From: Acarospora socialis
Lineage: Eukaryota > Ascomycota > Lecanoromycetes > Acarosporales > Acarosporaceae
DNA length: 64,000 nt
Assembly: GCA_025617375.2 (NCBI GenBank)
Contig: JAMYGW020000001.1
Span: forward strand, 1,240,001-1,304,000
Reading direction: 5' to 3'
Positions 11,456 to 22,041 of this stretch are shown one piece after another; within the stretch, counting starts at the first letter, position 1; every line of letters begins with the position of its first letter. The notes beneath the pieces are model-generated. The model saw only the letters and a program-made list of their open reading frames with translations. It did no database searches and was not told where the DNA came from. The translations under genes were made by a program, and so were the position numbers.

Positions 11456-12541
11456 GGTTGCAATGAGCCTAGAGAGGCTGATTTGTTGAACCTTAATGCG
11501 TGTCAATGATGCGAATAATTTGCGACAAGGGCTCGGCGGGTCTGGTCTTTCCTATATATGGCCCCTATCGGTTTGCTGGTCTCTGAACTGCATTCAGAAT
11601 AACCCATCATGCCGAAAGTGAGAGGGTGGGCAGTGGTGGCTGATGTCTTGTTTGGGTTTCACCGTTAGTAGCGATAGAGAGCTGCTAGAGCGGATATGCA
11701 GAAATGCCGCACGAGACAAGTATTGGCCGCTCAGAACGGGCCTACCTCCGGACGAGTGTCAGCCAAGGAGATGCTAGGAAACTGGACATAGAGATACAAA
11801 GATGCAACTAGAGGACAATATCACGAATCATGCACAGGGGCACCTTTGTGGTTGCAATCAAGGACACTGGAAACAGCCCCTCGGAGGTAGCAATTAGCGA
11901 AGAAAGTGCCAAACATTTTCACTTAGAGGAAGCACTATAGAACGTGTGAAGCAGCATGAGTTTGATCTCGAGACGTAGGGTAAGTATCATGAGGCACTCT
12001 GCATGGTGAATATGAGGGAATAATATCGCTAAGATACGATACCCTAACAGAGGTGCTTACTCATCAATGTTGAGGAGTACCTAGGTAGCTTCGTACCGCT
12101 CTCATTATTCCTCCCGCAAATGCTCAACAGACAAACCTACGATGTGTTCTTACGACAGGTGGTTATCTGGATCTATCAGGCAGGCCTAACAGTATTTCAC
12201 CTTTTGCAAGCATGCTTTCACAACGCCGCCAGGCGCCAAGGAAACAACGTCGCATGACTACAGCTCTGATTGAGTACCACTCATGGTCACTTTTCATCGT
12301 CTTGAGCATGCTGCTACCGTTTCCTATGTTGTTCTTACAAAGAAGAATTGCAAGGCAATTTCTACTAGTCATTCTTCCTGGGTGTAGCACCAGCGTCTGC
12401 TTTGAGGGTCACGATTGACTTGCGATAATTCCTTCGAAGTTTATCATTTCGGGATTGAACGGTTTTGCCTCATCAGAGGCCAGTTAGCAAACTATTAATA
12501 TTCACATTGCTATACCAAATTTGTGAAACAACCTCCAGGCA
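11456..12541. other. Intergenic, no firm gene
   Basis: Holds the promoter of the secreted-protein gene and probably the lost 5' part of the relic that follows. One 68-codon ATG frame (12212-12418, +) contains a hydrophobic segment (SLFIVLSMLLPFPMLFL) but has no other support. Confidence 0.4.
11553..11559 (-). promoter_or_regulatory. TATA-like element upstream of the secreted-protein gene
   Basis: The minus strand reads CATATATAGG about 100 bp before the ATG at 11455. Its position and sequence fit a TATA box. This is inferred from sequence only. Confidence 0.4.
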
Positions 12542-13316
12542 GTGGGAGGTATTGGTAACAAGAAACGGGCCTACGACCTCGCACGGGGAGCCGAGATCAT
12601 AGAGGAAGCTGCTCACTTCGTTCGAGTGCTTCGAGCTGCCGTGGCCGCACTCACTGTCCTAGGGTGTCGTGATCGCCGGTGTCATTCTGATATACAGTGC
12701 CATCGGAGTGGCAAGCAGAGGGACGAACTCGAGAAGTGAGCACAGCCCTTGACCCATAACTCGCCCCCATAATACTAATGCCAAGTTCTACAGAAGCATC
12801 TGGGAAGTCTTCTGCCGCCGGCCCCAAGCCAAGGGTCTCGAACCGACCATCTTCTCCACGGAAAGCACAGGGCCGAAGCGCAAGCCTTCCTCGTCACCTC
12901 CACTGCGATCCGCCCTTTGCTCAAAGCAACCCAAGACCAAGTTCCTCGGCGTACTGACCGGAACCATTGGTGACAGCCTCAAAGACGTCAGTCCCCTCCA
13001 CCCTCCTCCCATCAACCACTCCCCCCTTTCCCCTCATCTCTTCCCCTTGGCCCACCGGAATCCTTCCCCCTCTCCCCCTCCTCTTTTCCCTCTCAAGAAC
13101 AGGGGCCTCGCCAAAACCATCGACGCCGCCGTGTGGAGGAAATGCAAGGCCGCTCGACGACGCGTCCGCCGGCGTCTGCCGTGACGACAATCCCACGCAA
13201 GTCGAGGACGTCCAATCCTGGGTCTAGGCCTAATTGCCTCTGCCGTCCGCGCTCGCTCAGCCCTTTACGCCGGCGCCGACACCTCCTACAACGGAGCAGG
13301 AGACGCTCAAGGGTGA
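12542..13316 (+). pseudogene. Frameshifted relic of a membrane-associated protein, family unknown
   Basis: Coherent protein-like stretches run on one strand but hop between frames without introns to explain it. The order is GIGNKKRAYDLARGAEIIEE and a helix ending AAVAALTVLG; then, one base out of frame, VVIAGVILIYSAIGVASRG, which would complete a membrane segment; then AEAQAFLVTSTAIRPLLK; then, out of frame again, KFLGVLTGTIGDSLKD; then, after a plausible pyrimidine-rich intron (GTCAGT at about 12988 to CTCAAG), GLAKTIDAAVWRKCKAA; then LDDASAGVCRDDNPT in another frame; and last IASAVRARSALYAGADTSYN up to a stop at 13316. At least three or four frame changes are needed. Either the gene is dead or the assembly is poor here. 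No start codon or family could be assigned. Confidence 0.45.
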
Positions 13317-14201
13317 TGCGCGGAATTAGACGGATAAAGACTGTGAAATGGATGCTGGGAGGGATTAGGGATGGGGTGATCCGTTTTAGTGGAAGAGGTA
13401 CGGAAGAGAGAGGAGAGGAGGGAAGGGGCAAGGGAGGTAGACAGGTGAGATCTTGCTTTGGGGCCTGTTGGTTTACGTTTGCGTTTGCCTTTGCGCCTGG
13501 TATGCTGGGAGTGAGGTCAGAGTTTAGCATGGCGCTTCTGAATTTAATGAAAAAGATGTTCTTGTAAAACGATTCAAAGATTGATAAGGAATATTCCTTC
13601 GAGTAGCAATAGCTAGGTACCCTTCAAAAAGGTAGGTGATAGACCGTAACGAGTGTCTCTCCGCTACAGCACAATATCTACCTGTTTCTTATTCTTGAAA
13701 GACTGGGAAAGACGGTGCACTGGGTCAGCTGGAAGGCAGTTGCGTTTTTAAAAGGCGGGGTCGATAAAGATGAGATGAGTATCTTAACGAACCTCTGAAT
13801 CAGGCGTTAAGGACGTTGTCCGACGAATAGGAGTAACCAGCTCGTGCGTGATGAGTACTTGTCGACCTAACAAGACAAAGAGCGATGCAGTTACCTCAAA
13901 ACCTTTTTATATTAATTACCACACATCTACTGTACATAACACCGCAAGAGATTTGATTGTCGCTCTGCTCTCGATCTGCCGCTGAAAGATACGATGCATT
14001 GCATAGATCAAGGGTGGATGATGCCTTGCAGACGCCAAATATGCCGACCCCTCTTCCGCCACTCGTACACGCATTACACCGGGGTATGAAGTAAGACCAT
14101 CAGCACGAACGCAAGCCGTCCCAGCGAACACATAACTGTGACATCGGCATGAAACCAACAACTAGAAAAGCTTCATATACAAAGATGTCGAAGAGAAGGA
14201 T
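13317..14201. other. Intergenic, no gene seen
   Basis: This is the 3' flank of the relic and of the GPI-protein gene. Open frames at 13093-13567 are antisense or out-of-frame shadows of the relic. Small TAGGTACC/GGTAGGT palindromic motifs occur near 13613-13635. Confidence 0.45.
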
Positions 14202-15090
14202 CTAGTTCAGGTAGACGACGGCGGCAATGACGCTGAGCATGAAGCCCAACGAGCTTGAGAAACCGGCCGCGTCGTTCGAGCTCTTGGGAGCCGAGGTGGA
14301 CGAGCTGCCAGCCGCGCCAGCGCCAGTGCCAGATGAGGCGCCGCTCGAGCCGGAGGCGGAGGCAGAGCTGCCGGTAGTGGATGCAGTGGAGCCGGCGGTG
14401 CTGGTGAGGGTGGCGATGCTCATGGTCGTGTTGCGGGCCATGGCGATGCCGGTGCCAGCGGAGACGGCGGTGCCGCCCATGGTTGTTGTCGGCACGACGA
14501 TCACGGTACCGTTCATGCTGGCGACGATGGAGCTGACGGTGTTGTTGAGCGAGGCGATGGCGGAGCTGACCGAGGCGCTGGACATGGAAATGGAGCTGGT
14601 GGCGGAGGCGGAAGACTGTGCGGATGCGGAGCCACCGGTCACGGCGAACTGACCGGAGTAGTTGATCGACGTTAAGCCTTGAGTGATTTGAAGAGCATAA
14701 TCGGTGCCGTCGGCGAGAGACGCATCAGGAGTCCATGTGAAGGAACCTCCGGTGGCACTGGCTGGAACGCGGTTTGGTTAGCTACCGATTAGATCGCGAG
14801 GGTTGCTTTCCCACTTACTAGTGAGAACACTGATGGTCTGCAGGTTGTTGGGGTTGCCCTTCCTCAAGGTGATTGTTGCAGGCTATTGAGGTCGGCTGTC
14901 AGCTCAACTTCCTCCAGTGGGTCATTTATTCAGGATAACTTACGGAGGTGTCTCCACCAGCGTAAGTGATGGTGACTGGCTTTTCAGCGGTGACGGAGGC
15001 GGGAGTGGAGGTGAAAGCGAGCTGCTGACTTTGTGCTATGGCCATGGTGGCCATGGCGGCACTGACGAACAAAGTCTTGAGGAAATGCAT
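14202..15090 (-). CDS. Kre9/Knh1-type GPI-anchored cell wall protein
   Basis: Model: complement(join(14202..14761,14819..14882,14944..15090)), 256 aa, introns 61 and 57 nt, in phase. The protein starts with a signal peptide (MHFLKTLFVSAAMATMAIAQ). A Kre9/Knh1-like N-terminal domain follows: LAFTSTPASVTAEKPVTITY, ATITLRKGNPNNLQTISVL, GGSFTWTPDASLADGTDYAL and TSINYSGQFAV (about residues 22-125). A 110-residue Ser/Thr/Ala/Gly-rich stalk comes next, suited to O-mannosylation. The end is a hydrophobic tail (FMLSVIAAVVYLN) after SSNDAAG, typical of a GPI-attachment signal. Members of this family are extracellular matrix or wall proteins linked to beta-1,6-glucan. A second member of the same design lies at 21.3-22.0 kb on the same strand. 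Confidence 0.85.
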
Positions 15091-15950
15091 TGCGGTTTCT
15101 GGGTATCACGTAGATGAAGAGGCTGAAAGTAGGATTCTTGAGGCTGTTCAGTTTCTGAGGTAGAAGAACTGTTGAGGAACGAGTGTAAGAAGTAATTAGA
15201 AGAGATGTAGGCAAAGAAGAGCTGTGGAAGAGGAAGATCAATTGTCCAAACGAATGTGGGTTGTGGGTACTTGCGAGGAAGGGGGAAAGAGCTCGGGGGA
15301 CGGAAGGCTGGTTGTATTTGAAAGTGAAATTAGATGGCCCGTGCGGAGAATGTAGCGCGGCTGGGCGAGACTGAGAAAGGGTCCGCCTAGGCCTCAAAGG
15401 GATAAGCTCAATAGTTTCAGCCCCACAGCGCTTAAGTTCGAACCTAAATTACGAGCTGTGTCCACCGTCTGTTACTACCTTGATATTATTGAGAGAGTTC
15501 TATTACGAGCACGAAGCTTTGGTGATTCTACGCTGAGAATCTCCAAGGCATCAGTATCAGTATCAGTATCAGTATCAGTATCAGTATCAGTATCAGTATC
15601 AGTATCAGTATCAGTATCAGTACTACCATGGTTGCAGTGCTGTGCCTAGAGAATATTTGCGCATTGCAGCAACCATTCCGGTATTCACCTCGATTGCGCA
15701 ATCGCACCCAGTTACACCAAACATCCCGAGAAGCGAGCCATTCTCAACGAGGTTCACCTTATGGTGACGACTGAGATGCCTACCTAGGTACTCCGTATTG
15801 GATGCGCATCTCTTCCAGTCGGAGATGTAACCGTTACCAAAGCGGATAAGATACCTAAGGTATTCTCAGGGAGACAAAAATATGTGCTGACTAATCCACC
15901 TCCCTTGAGGACCTCACCCTCCGTACTGCTGAAAAGCCGAATTGGTAGAT
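15091..15950. other. Intergenic with microsatellite, no gene seen
   Basis: This gap separates the GPI-protein gene (-) and the MYND-SET gene (+), so it is a divergent promoter region. It contains the hexanucleotide array at 15551-15622 and a CCTAGGTAC palindromic motif near 15783. The 137-codon minus frame (14984-15397) is an artefact of the first exon and leader. Confidence 0.5.
15551..15622. repeat. (TCAGTA)12 hexanucleotide microsatellite
   Basis: Twelve perfect, uninterrupted copies of TCAGTA, preceded by a partial copy. The plus strand would read as alternating Ser-Val, but no gene covers it. It lies in the divergent promoter between two genes. Confidence 0.97.
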
Positions 15951-17737
15951 ATGTCGATGTCTGACAGCCATAACATCAATGTATACTCCAAGCACACAGC
16001 TAATCGAGGCAATGGTCTCTTCGCATCTAGCCCGGCCCTGCCTGGCGAACTGATCTTCAGCATCGATCAACCTCCTATTGCTGTTCCTGATACTTCCAGG
16101 CTTAATGATACTTGCTCCAATTGCTTTATCTGGACTCCCAAGGATGCTATAACAAGCCAAGGTGATGCAGCTGATGAGGTTGTCCTTTCAAAATGTGCCG
16201 GCTGTCACACAGTCCGGTATTGCAGTAAGGTGCGATCAAGATCTTAAACTACTTGAAAGAGCAATCCTACGTTTTGGTCATCTCTATCAAAGAGTTGCTT
16301 TCGTGTTTGGAGGATGCCCATTCAGATATTCCCTGATCCAATCTCTAACTGTTTGCTCGACCTGCCATTCTCCTACACTCTCAGCAGAATATTCCTTTTA
16401 GCTTGTATCTATCATGTTTGGCATCCCTTGTGACTACTCACCCGATTGCTTCTATGCCAATCGGCTGATGTTGGCTCACAGGCCTGCCAAGCAGAATCGT
16501 GGAAAGGTCACCACAAATACGAATGTAAGCTTTATGCAAAGCTCCAACCCCGGATATTACCCAACGTCGCCCGAGCCGCCATTCGGTTCATCCGGTTCTT
16601 GAAGGCATATCCTGGGTTATCCGGGTTGCAATCGCATTGTAAAGCATTTGCAGAAGCGGACAAGGAAAGATGGGAGACCTTATGTGTTATCGCCAAAGGG
16701 GTGAAGGAGTACTCTGGGACTAGTTATGATGAGCGTACCGTGCGCGAGATTGTTGGACGTGTGAGTACCGCCAACCGTGTCGGAATCGCTCCCGAACACG
16801 GATGTTGACTGATTCTTTGCAGATTTTGGTCAACAGCCTGACCCTAGTGACTCCGACGTACGATCCCATAGGAATCTGTATTGATCCGCTCGCAGCCACC
16901 ATGAACCATTCTTGCAACCCTAACGCCGTGGTGTCTTTTGACGGGCCCACACTCAACGTCCGTTCACTGAAGAAGATTAGCAAAGATGAAGAGATTCTTA
17001 TTGCGTACGTGGATATTACAGATAACCCTTGGCAACGCCAAGAAGAACTTCGGAAACGGTATTTCTTCACTTGCGATTGTGCGGAATGTTCAGCTGGCAC
17101 AATCCTACAATCCACTGCTGCTCCTCCAAACAACGAGCAGTTCCGTAACATAGAGTCCCAGGCGAAGGCGTTACTAGAAACCGCGAAAGCTTCCCCAGAC
17201 TCCAATGCTTCGATAACTGCCCTCGAGCGCGGGATGAAGCTCATGCGAGCAGTAAAGGTCTGCCCGGTGTTCCGTCAGCCTTATGCTTCCTTACGCCAGC
17301 AGTTGGCTGTGAACCTCATCACCGCCCACCGATGGGTGTTGGCGTTTGCGCAAATGTTGAAGATCTACTTCGAGATTGATCCTGTGCTCTTTCCTGAACC
17401 TTTCCACCCCGTGCGCGTTGTGCACAAATGGACTCTCGCTTTGGTCGTGATACATATCTCGACTCTTTCGGTGAGTGAGGCGGGGGCTGTCGACAGGCTG
17501 GAAGGGTATCATCTGGACTACGGAAAAGTTTTATGGGGTTTGTTGACGGAGGTCGAGGGAAACTCGGATAAGAGCCATGGTAGAGCGACTAGGTTCGCAA
17601 AAATGGTGCGAAGGAAGGTGGATCAGGTCAAAGTAGATATGACGAGGGACGACGCTGCGATACCAACTCTTGGGAAACAGGAAGTAGAAAAGCATTGGTC
17701 GATAATGAGGAGAATCGCAGAAGACTTAGCTTTATAA
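15951..17737 (+). CDS. SET and MYND domain protein (SMYD/Set5-6-like lysine methyltransferase)
   Basis: Model: join(15951..16229,16482..16760,16823..17737), 490 aa. The SET domain is split by a MYND zinc finger, as in SMYD proteins. The N-terminal SET part has ANRGNGLFASSPALPGELIF. The MYND Cys/His set reads CSNC..CAGC..YCSKACQAESWKGHHKYEC, completed only when intron 1 is removed. The catalytic part has NHSCNPNAVVSF and DEEILIAYVD, followed by a post-SET cysteine group FFTCDCAEC. The C-terminal 200 residues are helical and TPR-like. Intron 1 is 252 nt, long for this window, with donor GTGCGA; intron 2 is 62 nt. The start at 15951 (MSMSDSHN) is the first ATG in frame. The substrate cannot be inferred from sequence. 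Confidence 0.85.
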
Positions 17738-18591
17738 AAAGTTGCATCTTGGACTTTAGGTGGCGTCTGCAATGAATAGCTCAACCACTCTTGGAAGGGA
17801 CGCGGGATAACTCGATTCAAGCAACACGGTCGACTTCAATACCTATCATCAAGCTGCAAGTCGAGCCATCACATTGTGACCTTGCAAAACATAAGAAATT
17901 ATCACTATCTCACTCGATTGTCAGGCATAGGCAGAAATGTTCCAGAGCAAGGCTTGTCGGTTGTCAGTCACATGCAAGAGGAAAATGTTTAAACCTACTC
18001 ACAGTTTCGAATAGACTACGACGAAGAACATCGAGAGGTCTCAACACCTCCGTCTTCTTCTAAAGTGTTCTAGAGAAAAGGTTCCTTGAGATTCTGGTAT
18101 CAATACACCAGTAAATTCACTCGTGGCAGAAGGCTGGTGAAGGTAAGCGGTGCATTTACTTTCACTGGATAGTGATGAAGTAACACTATCAGCACCGTGA
18201 GTTGACTTTCTCAGTGACTTCAGCATATTCTGCAACGCGTCTACAAGACGATTGGTGCAGAATATTCTCGCATTACCCATCAGTCAGCCTCAGCTCAAGA
18301 AAGCATTCACTCTGGATCAACCTCAATCTGACAGGAACTTCTCTACCGTCTTTTTCATCTCTCAATCTCTCAATCAAAGCATAACAAAGACACTTATATC
18401 AAGCAAGCCTTCCCTTTCGAGAAGTAAGTCTCTGCACTTCACGAATTTTGCCTTTCTGTCGCCCCCTACCTTCTGGTTTGGTGGCCTAGGTTATCGCGAT
18501 ATTGAATAAGTTCACCCTCCATCTCACTGATGAGTGTTCGTGGAACACTCGGCTTCCTTACCACCTTTCTATAGAATCTTAGCATGATTAC
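17738..18591. other. Intergenic / 5' leader, no gene seen
   Basis: About 850 bp between tandem genes. Short frames only. An out-of-frame upstream ATG (18584) lies 8 bases before the chosen start of the next gene. Confidence 0.5.
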
Positions 18592-19260
18592 ATGTCTAAC
18601 ATTACCGACTACCTCAGACTCAACATGGCGGACCCAACCGCTTCTGCAGCCTCAGCTGATGACCTACTTATTCCGATCCTTATCGCCTCCAACCCAGGTA
18701 TAAAACTCGACTACAAGACGATGTCGGCCCTTGACGGCACAAAGACTGCCTCCGCCTTCGAGCACCGTTTCCGCAAGTATAGAGCTCGTGCGCAAGAGAT
18801 CCTTGCTACCAGACAAGGTGACGGAGCGATTCCAGAGGGCTTGGTGCCGGTCACGCCGAGTAAGAAGAGAGTCAAGAAGAGTACCGGCGAAGGTGAGAAC
18901 GAGGACGGCGCGGATGCTGAGGTGACACCAAAGAAAAAAGCCAGGGCACCGACGAGTGCCAAGGATCCGACAACACCAGAAACCGCCAAAAAGACTCCTA
19001 CAACTCCGAAACCGCTCAAGACCCCCACCACTCACAGGGCTCCTAAACCTCCGAAATCTCCGAAGCCGCCGAAGTCAGGGAAGGCTAGCAAAGGGAAGGC
19101 CAAGAAGGAAGCCCAACCCGACACAGAGGAAGGGGATGGTGGGAACGGAGACGCTCTGGATGCTGCTAAGCAAGCGGAAATGGCGGTTGCCGGGGAGCAG
19201 TTCCTGCAAGAAATGAGTTTTGAGTTCGAAGGCGGCAGTCAAATGGAAGATCAGGCATAA
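18592..19260 (+). CDS. Nuclear protein with Myb/SANT-like N-terminus and S/TPKK-rich tail
   Basis: Single exon, 222 aa. Residues about 23-75 (DDLLIPILIASNPGIKLDY, then SALDGTKTASAFEHRFRKYR) have the helix pattern of the small Myb/SANT-like domains common in fungal proteins. Residues about 80-190 are rich in Lys, Pro, Thr and Ala with repeated TPSKK, TPKKK, TPKPLKTP and PKSPKPPKS motifs, like the minor-groove-binding tails of histone H1 and AT-hook proteins. The C-terminus is acidic. The ATG at 18592 gives MSNITDYLRLNMADP; the in-frame Met at residue 12 could be the true start. A role in DNA or chromatin binding is inference; no named family is recognised. Confidence 0.7.
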   Translation: MSNITDYLRLNMADPTASAASADDLLIPILIASNPGIKLDYKTMSALDGTKTASAFEHRFRKYRARAQEILATRQGDGAIPEGLVPVTPSKKRVKKSTGEGENEDGADAEVTPKKKARAPTSAKDPTTPETAKKTPTTPKPLKTPTTHRAPKPPKSPKPPKSGKASKGKAKKEAQPDTEEGDGGNGDALDAAKQAEMAVAGEQFLQEMSFEFEGGSQMEDQA

Positions 19261-20050
19261 TCTGCGTACGAACATTGGACGAGGACGGAAGTGGCTGGTT
19301 GCTGTCGGATATTAAGTCATCGTGATGGACCATGCGAGCGGCAAATGGAGGATCGTTCAACAATGTAACATGAGGCTGTTTGGTGCTGAACGCGGTCACA
19401 ACTTCGCAGCCTTTAATGGCAAGAATATACAGCCTCTATCTTTGCTAGACAGTACATAAGCATACGCCCATACTCTACCATACTGTTCTTTCCAACCTTT
19501 CGCCTAAAACAAGTTGAGGTCATTCACTTTCCCGATCCGGGTCCATTTCCGTAACGCTGTGCGAGAGCAAATCATATCAGGTAATGAAGTCAGCCACAGC
19601 GTCCCAATGCTCATCGCCTTCCCATGAGTCGTTTTCTTCATCATGAACCAACCCCTATTCACCCTTACTCCATACCTCAAAAATCGTAGAACCTCGATTC
19701 CACACGGCAAAGTCCACTCGCTTTTATCTATAACCCTACGATCCTAGGAGGCGAGAGGGTAAGGATGGTGTCATGTAGCTTGCCATAGCCCACCCAGCTG
19801 ACAAGATCAAAGAGCAGAGAATTACCTTTGATTAATTTCTTCATTTCAATACCAGAGTTGCTGTTCCAACGACTGAACCGAAATTGAACGATTCGATCTC
19901 CGTCCAACTAATCGACAAGGTAACCCTTCCCCGTCATCTATTGGCTCCACTGCATGACTAAGCAGCCTAAGCCAACCTCACCTCAACCACCAGCTTCTAT
20001 GACCCACCACCGCGTTCGCGATTGGAAGCTCTGAGCCCTTCATATACAAA
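19261..20050. other. Intergenic, no gene seen
   Basis: About 790 bp between two plus-strand genes. The 68-codon minus frame (19504-19710) lacks domain support. CT-rich sequence before 20051 fits the leader of the complex I gene. Confidence 0.5.
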
Positions 20051-20986
20051 ATGCTAGCAACGCGGCGCCTCGCAGCGCGGTCCGCCCAACGAGCCGTCCG
20101 CCGCCAGCCTCGCCGGTACGAAAGCAGCACCTCGCACGCCGCCAGCGCCGGCGAGCACCACGGCGCTCCCCCACCTGCCCCCCACTCGGAACCCGTTCAC
20201 GAATCGCTCGGCGTAAGCTTCCCTGCTCTCCTCCCTCTCCCCATTCTCCTCTCTTCTCGTTCCCTCTCCTCGCCTCCCCAACCTCCCCTAACCCGCAACC
20301 CCACACGCCGCAGACCCCGCACTAACCTGCCATTGGGCCCTACAGAAAGGCTTCTACATCACCCTCGCCCTGCTCCCGCTCTCCTTCGCCATCTACAAAT
20401 TCTCGCACGCGTCCAACGATCCGCGAGACGAAGCGGCGCAACCGCTGTTCACCCGCTTGATCAACAGCTACAGCACCTACCGAGAGCGCTGGGTCGCGCG
20501 CAATACGCTGCACACGGCGATGATCGAGCAGGCGGCGCACGATCGGAACCTGTTTTTCAACTCCAGGGGCAGCGCGCATGTTGATTTGAAGTTTCCGGAG
20601 TAGGTTTGATTCGTTTTCTGTTCCTGTCTCATGGGGAATTGGGGGGGGGGCTGGTTTGGAAGGGTGTGGGGCGTTTCTGGTTGGGGAACTGGAGGGGGAG
20701 AAGGAGGGAGGGTTGTTGGACGCGAATGTGTAAATGGCTGGATGGCAGGATGGATGGATGGGGCGAAGAAACATTGCTGACGTCGTGTGCTTTGTGCAAA
20801 TGTAGGCTCTTCAATACGGGCTCGCCGTGGAATATCCCCGCCGGGCAGGGAGGGGCGAATTTGGATAAGTTGATCGCGCATTATGAGCGGAAGAATTCCG
20901 AGGAGGAGGAGAAGAAGGTGCGGACGTTGAGGGAGGGGAAGAAGGAGCCGGATCCGAACTCGATTGTCAGGAGGGGGACGTATTGA
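20051..20986 (+). CDS. nuo17.8: Mitochondrial complex I 17.8 kDa subunit (NUXM-type)
   Basis: Model: join(20051..20212,20346..20599,20806..20986), 198 aa, in phase. The N-terminus MLATRRLAARSAQRAVRRQP is an Arg-rich mitochondrial presequence. After splicing, exon 2 gives a membrane segment (GFYITLALLPLSFAIYKFS) and then FTRLINSYSTYRERWVARN and DRNLFFNSRGSAHVDLKFPE. Exon 3 gives LFNTGSPWNIPAGQG and NLDKLIAHYERKN. This matches my memory of the Neurospora 17.8 kDa accessory subunit (the double-transmembrane NUXM family differs in detail, so the exact equivalence is inferred). Introns are unusual here: intron 1 (133 nt) is almost pure pyrimidine in its first two thirds, and intron 2 (206 nt) is G-rich with a run of about eleven G near 20640. 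Confidence 0.8.
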
Positions 20987-21252
20987 GCGGTTTTAGAACT
21001 TTAGAATCGAATCAAATGACCGTGATTGTCTTCTCCATGATGTCCTGAGGATTGCGTGATGTGGTTGATGTCGTGGAAGAACGTCTTGTATGAAGGACAA
21101 GCAAACACGTTGTCGTTACAGACATACCGGCGGTGTCCGTGTACACGGTTGTCCTTTGCTCGGCCAATACGTTGGTACAGTGTTTCAATCGGATGCTCCT
21201 TTATCTTTAAACGTCGTTGTATTACAGTAGTGGTGCCTCCTACAATTAATCA

Positions 21253-22041
21253 CTACATCACAACGACAAAGAAACATCCAAGCAGCACCAAAACCCCACC
21301 ACACACCTTCACCCTGCCCGCCCCGGAGCCCGAGCCCATCTCCGTCATTTCCTCAGCAAGCGCAATGGCCTCAGTCGCCAGCACCGCGAAATTAAGCGCG
21401 GAATTCTGCCTCGACCTTAACCTGCTCCCACCATCAGTCTTCAAGAAACGTTAACGCACACGCCACCTCACGCCAACGGCAACCGAAAACAACCGGGGGA
21501 AGGGAAAAACTCACATCCTCAACGGCGGCGGTTGGCGCCGGCGTCGGGGCAGCAGTAGGCTCGACCGAGCCGGTGTTGATGTAGAAGCGCGGGGTGAAGT
21601 TGATGCGATTCTGGTTGGTGTCATCGACGATCTCGATGGTGTAGGCGACGTCGGGGACGCTGTTGGCGGCGGTAGGCGTGAAGGTGAAGCTGCCGCCATT
21701 GGCGATGCCCGCTGTTTGGAGTCAGCATTACGAGTCCACGCAGCCCTGGGGGGGTTGTTGTTTAAGGGAAAGGAAGAGGGGACGACCCGGAAGAGGGAGG
21801 GAGAGGGAAGGGGAAATGGGGTGGGATCAAACATACAGGCAAGCTGGATGCCGGGGTTCAGATTCTCGTTGGGACCGTCGCGTAGGTAGAGCGAGACGGT
21901 GCCGGCGCTCGTGGGCACCCAGCTGAGGTTCACGGGCACGCCGACGGTCACGTTGAGACCGCCGTCGGGGATGTTGAAGGGGTTTTGGGCGCTGGCGAGG
22001 GCCGCGAGGGCGCCGGTGAGGAGAGCGAGAGTGAAGCGCAT
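21253..22041 (-). CDS. Second Kre9/Knh1-type GPI-anchored secreted protein
   Basis: Model: complement(join(21253..21438,21515..21711,21837..22041)), 195 aa, introns 125 and 76 nt, in phase. It has a signal peptide (MRFTLALLTGALAALASAQ) and a Kre9-like domain: NPFNIPDGGLNVTVGVPVNL, WVPTSAGTVSLYLRDGPNEN, GIANGGSFTFTPTAANS and AYTIEIVDDTNQNRINFTPR (about residues 20-118). A short Pro/Ala/Thr stalk follows, and a terminal hydrophobic tail (GGVLVLLGCFFVVVM) suggests GPI attachment. The third exon is joined by a TTGAAG acceptor with a TTAAC branch site. It differs from the 14.2-kb gene in having a much shorter stalk. It is convergent with the complex I gene. Confidence 0.8.

Noticed and set aside
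13133-13567. Long Arg-rich frames on both strands
   Set aside because: Composition is dominated by CG-rich repeats (RRRRH, PSPPP) and the frames overlap the relic gene out of frame.
14227-14652. 141-codon plus frame
   Set aside because: It is the antisense of the Ser/Thr/Ala-rich stalk of the GPI protein, read as Glu/Val/Pro-rich low complexity.
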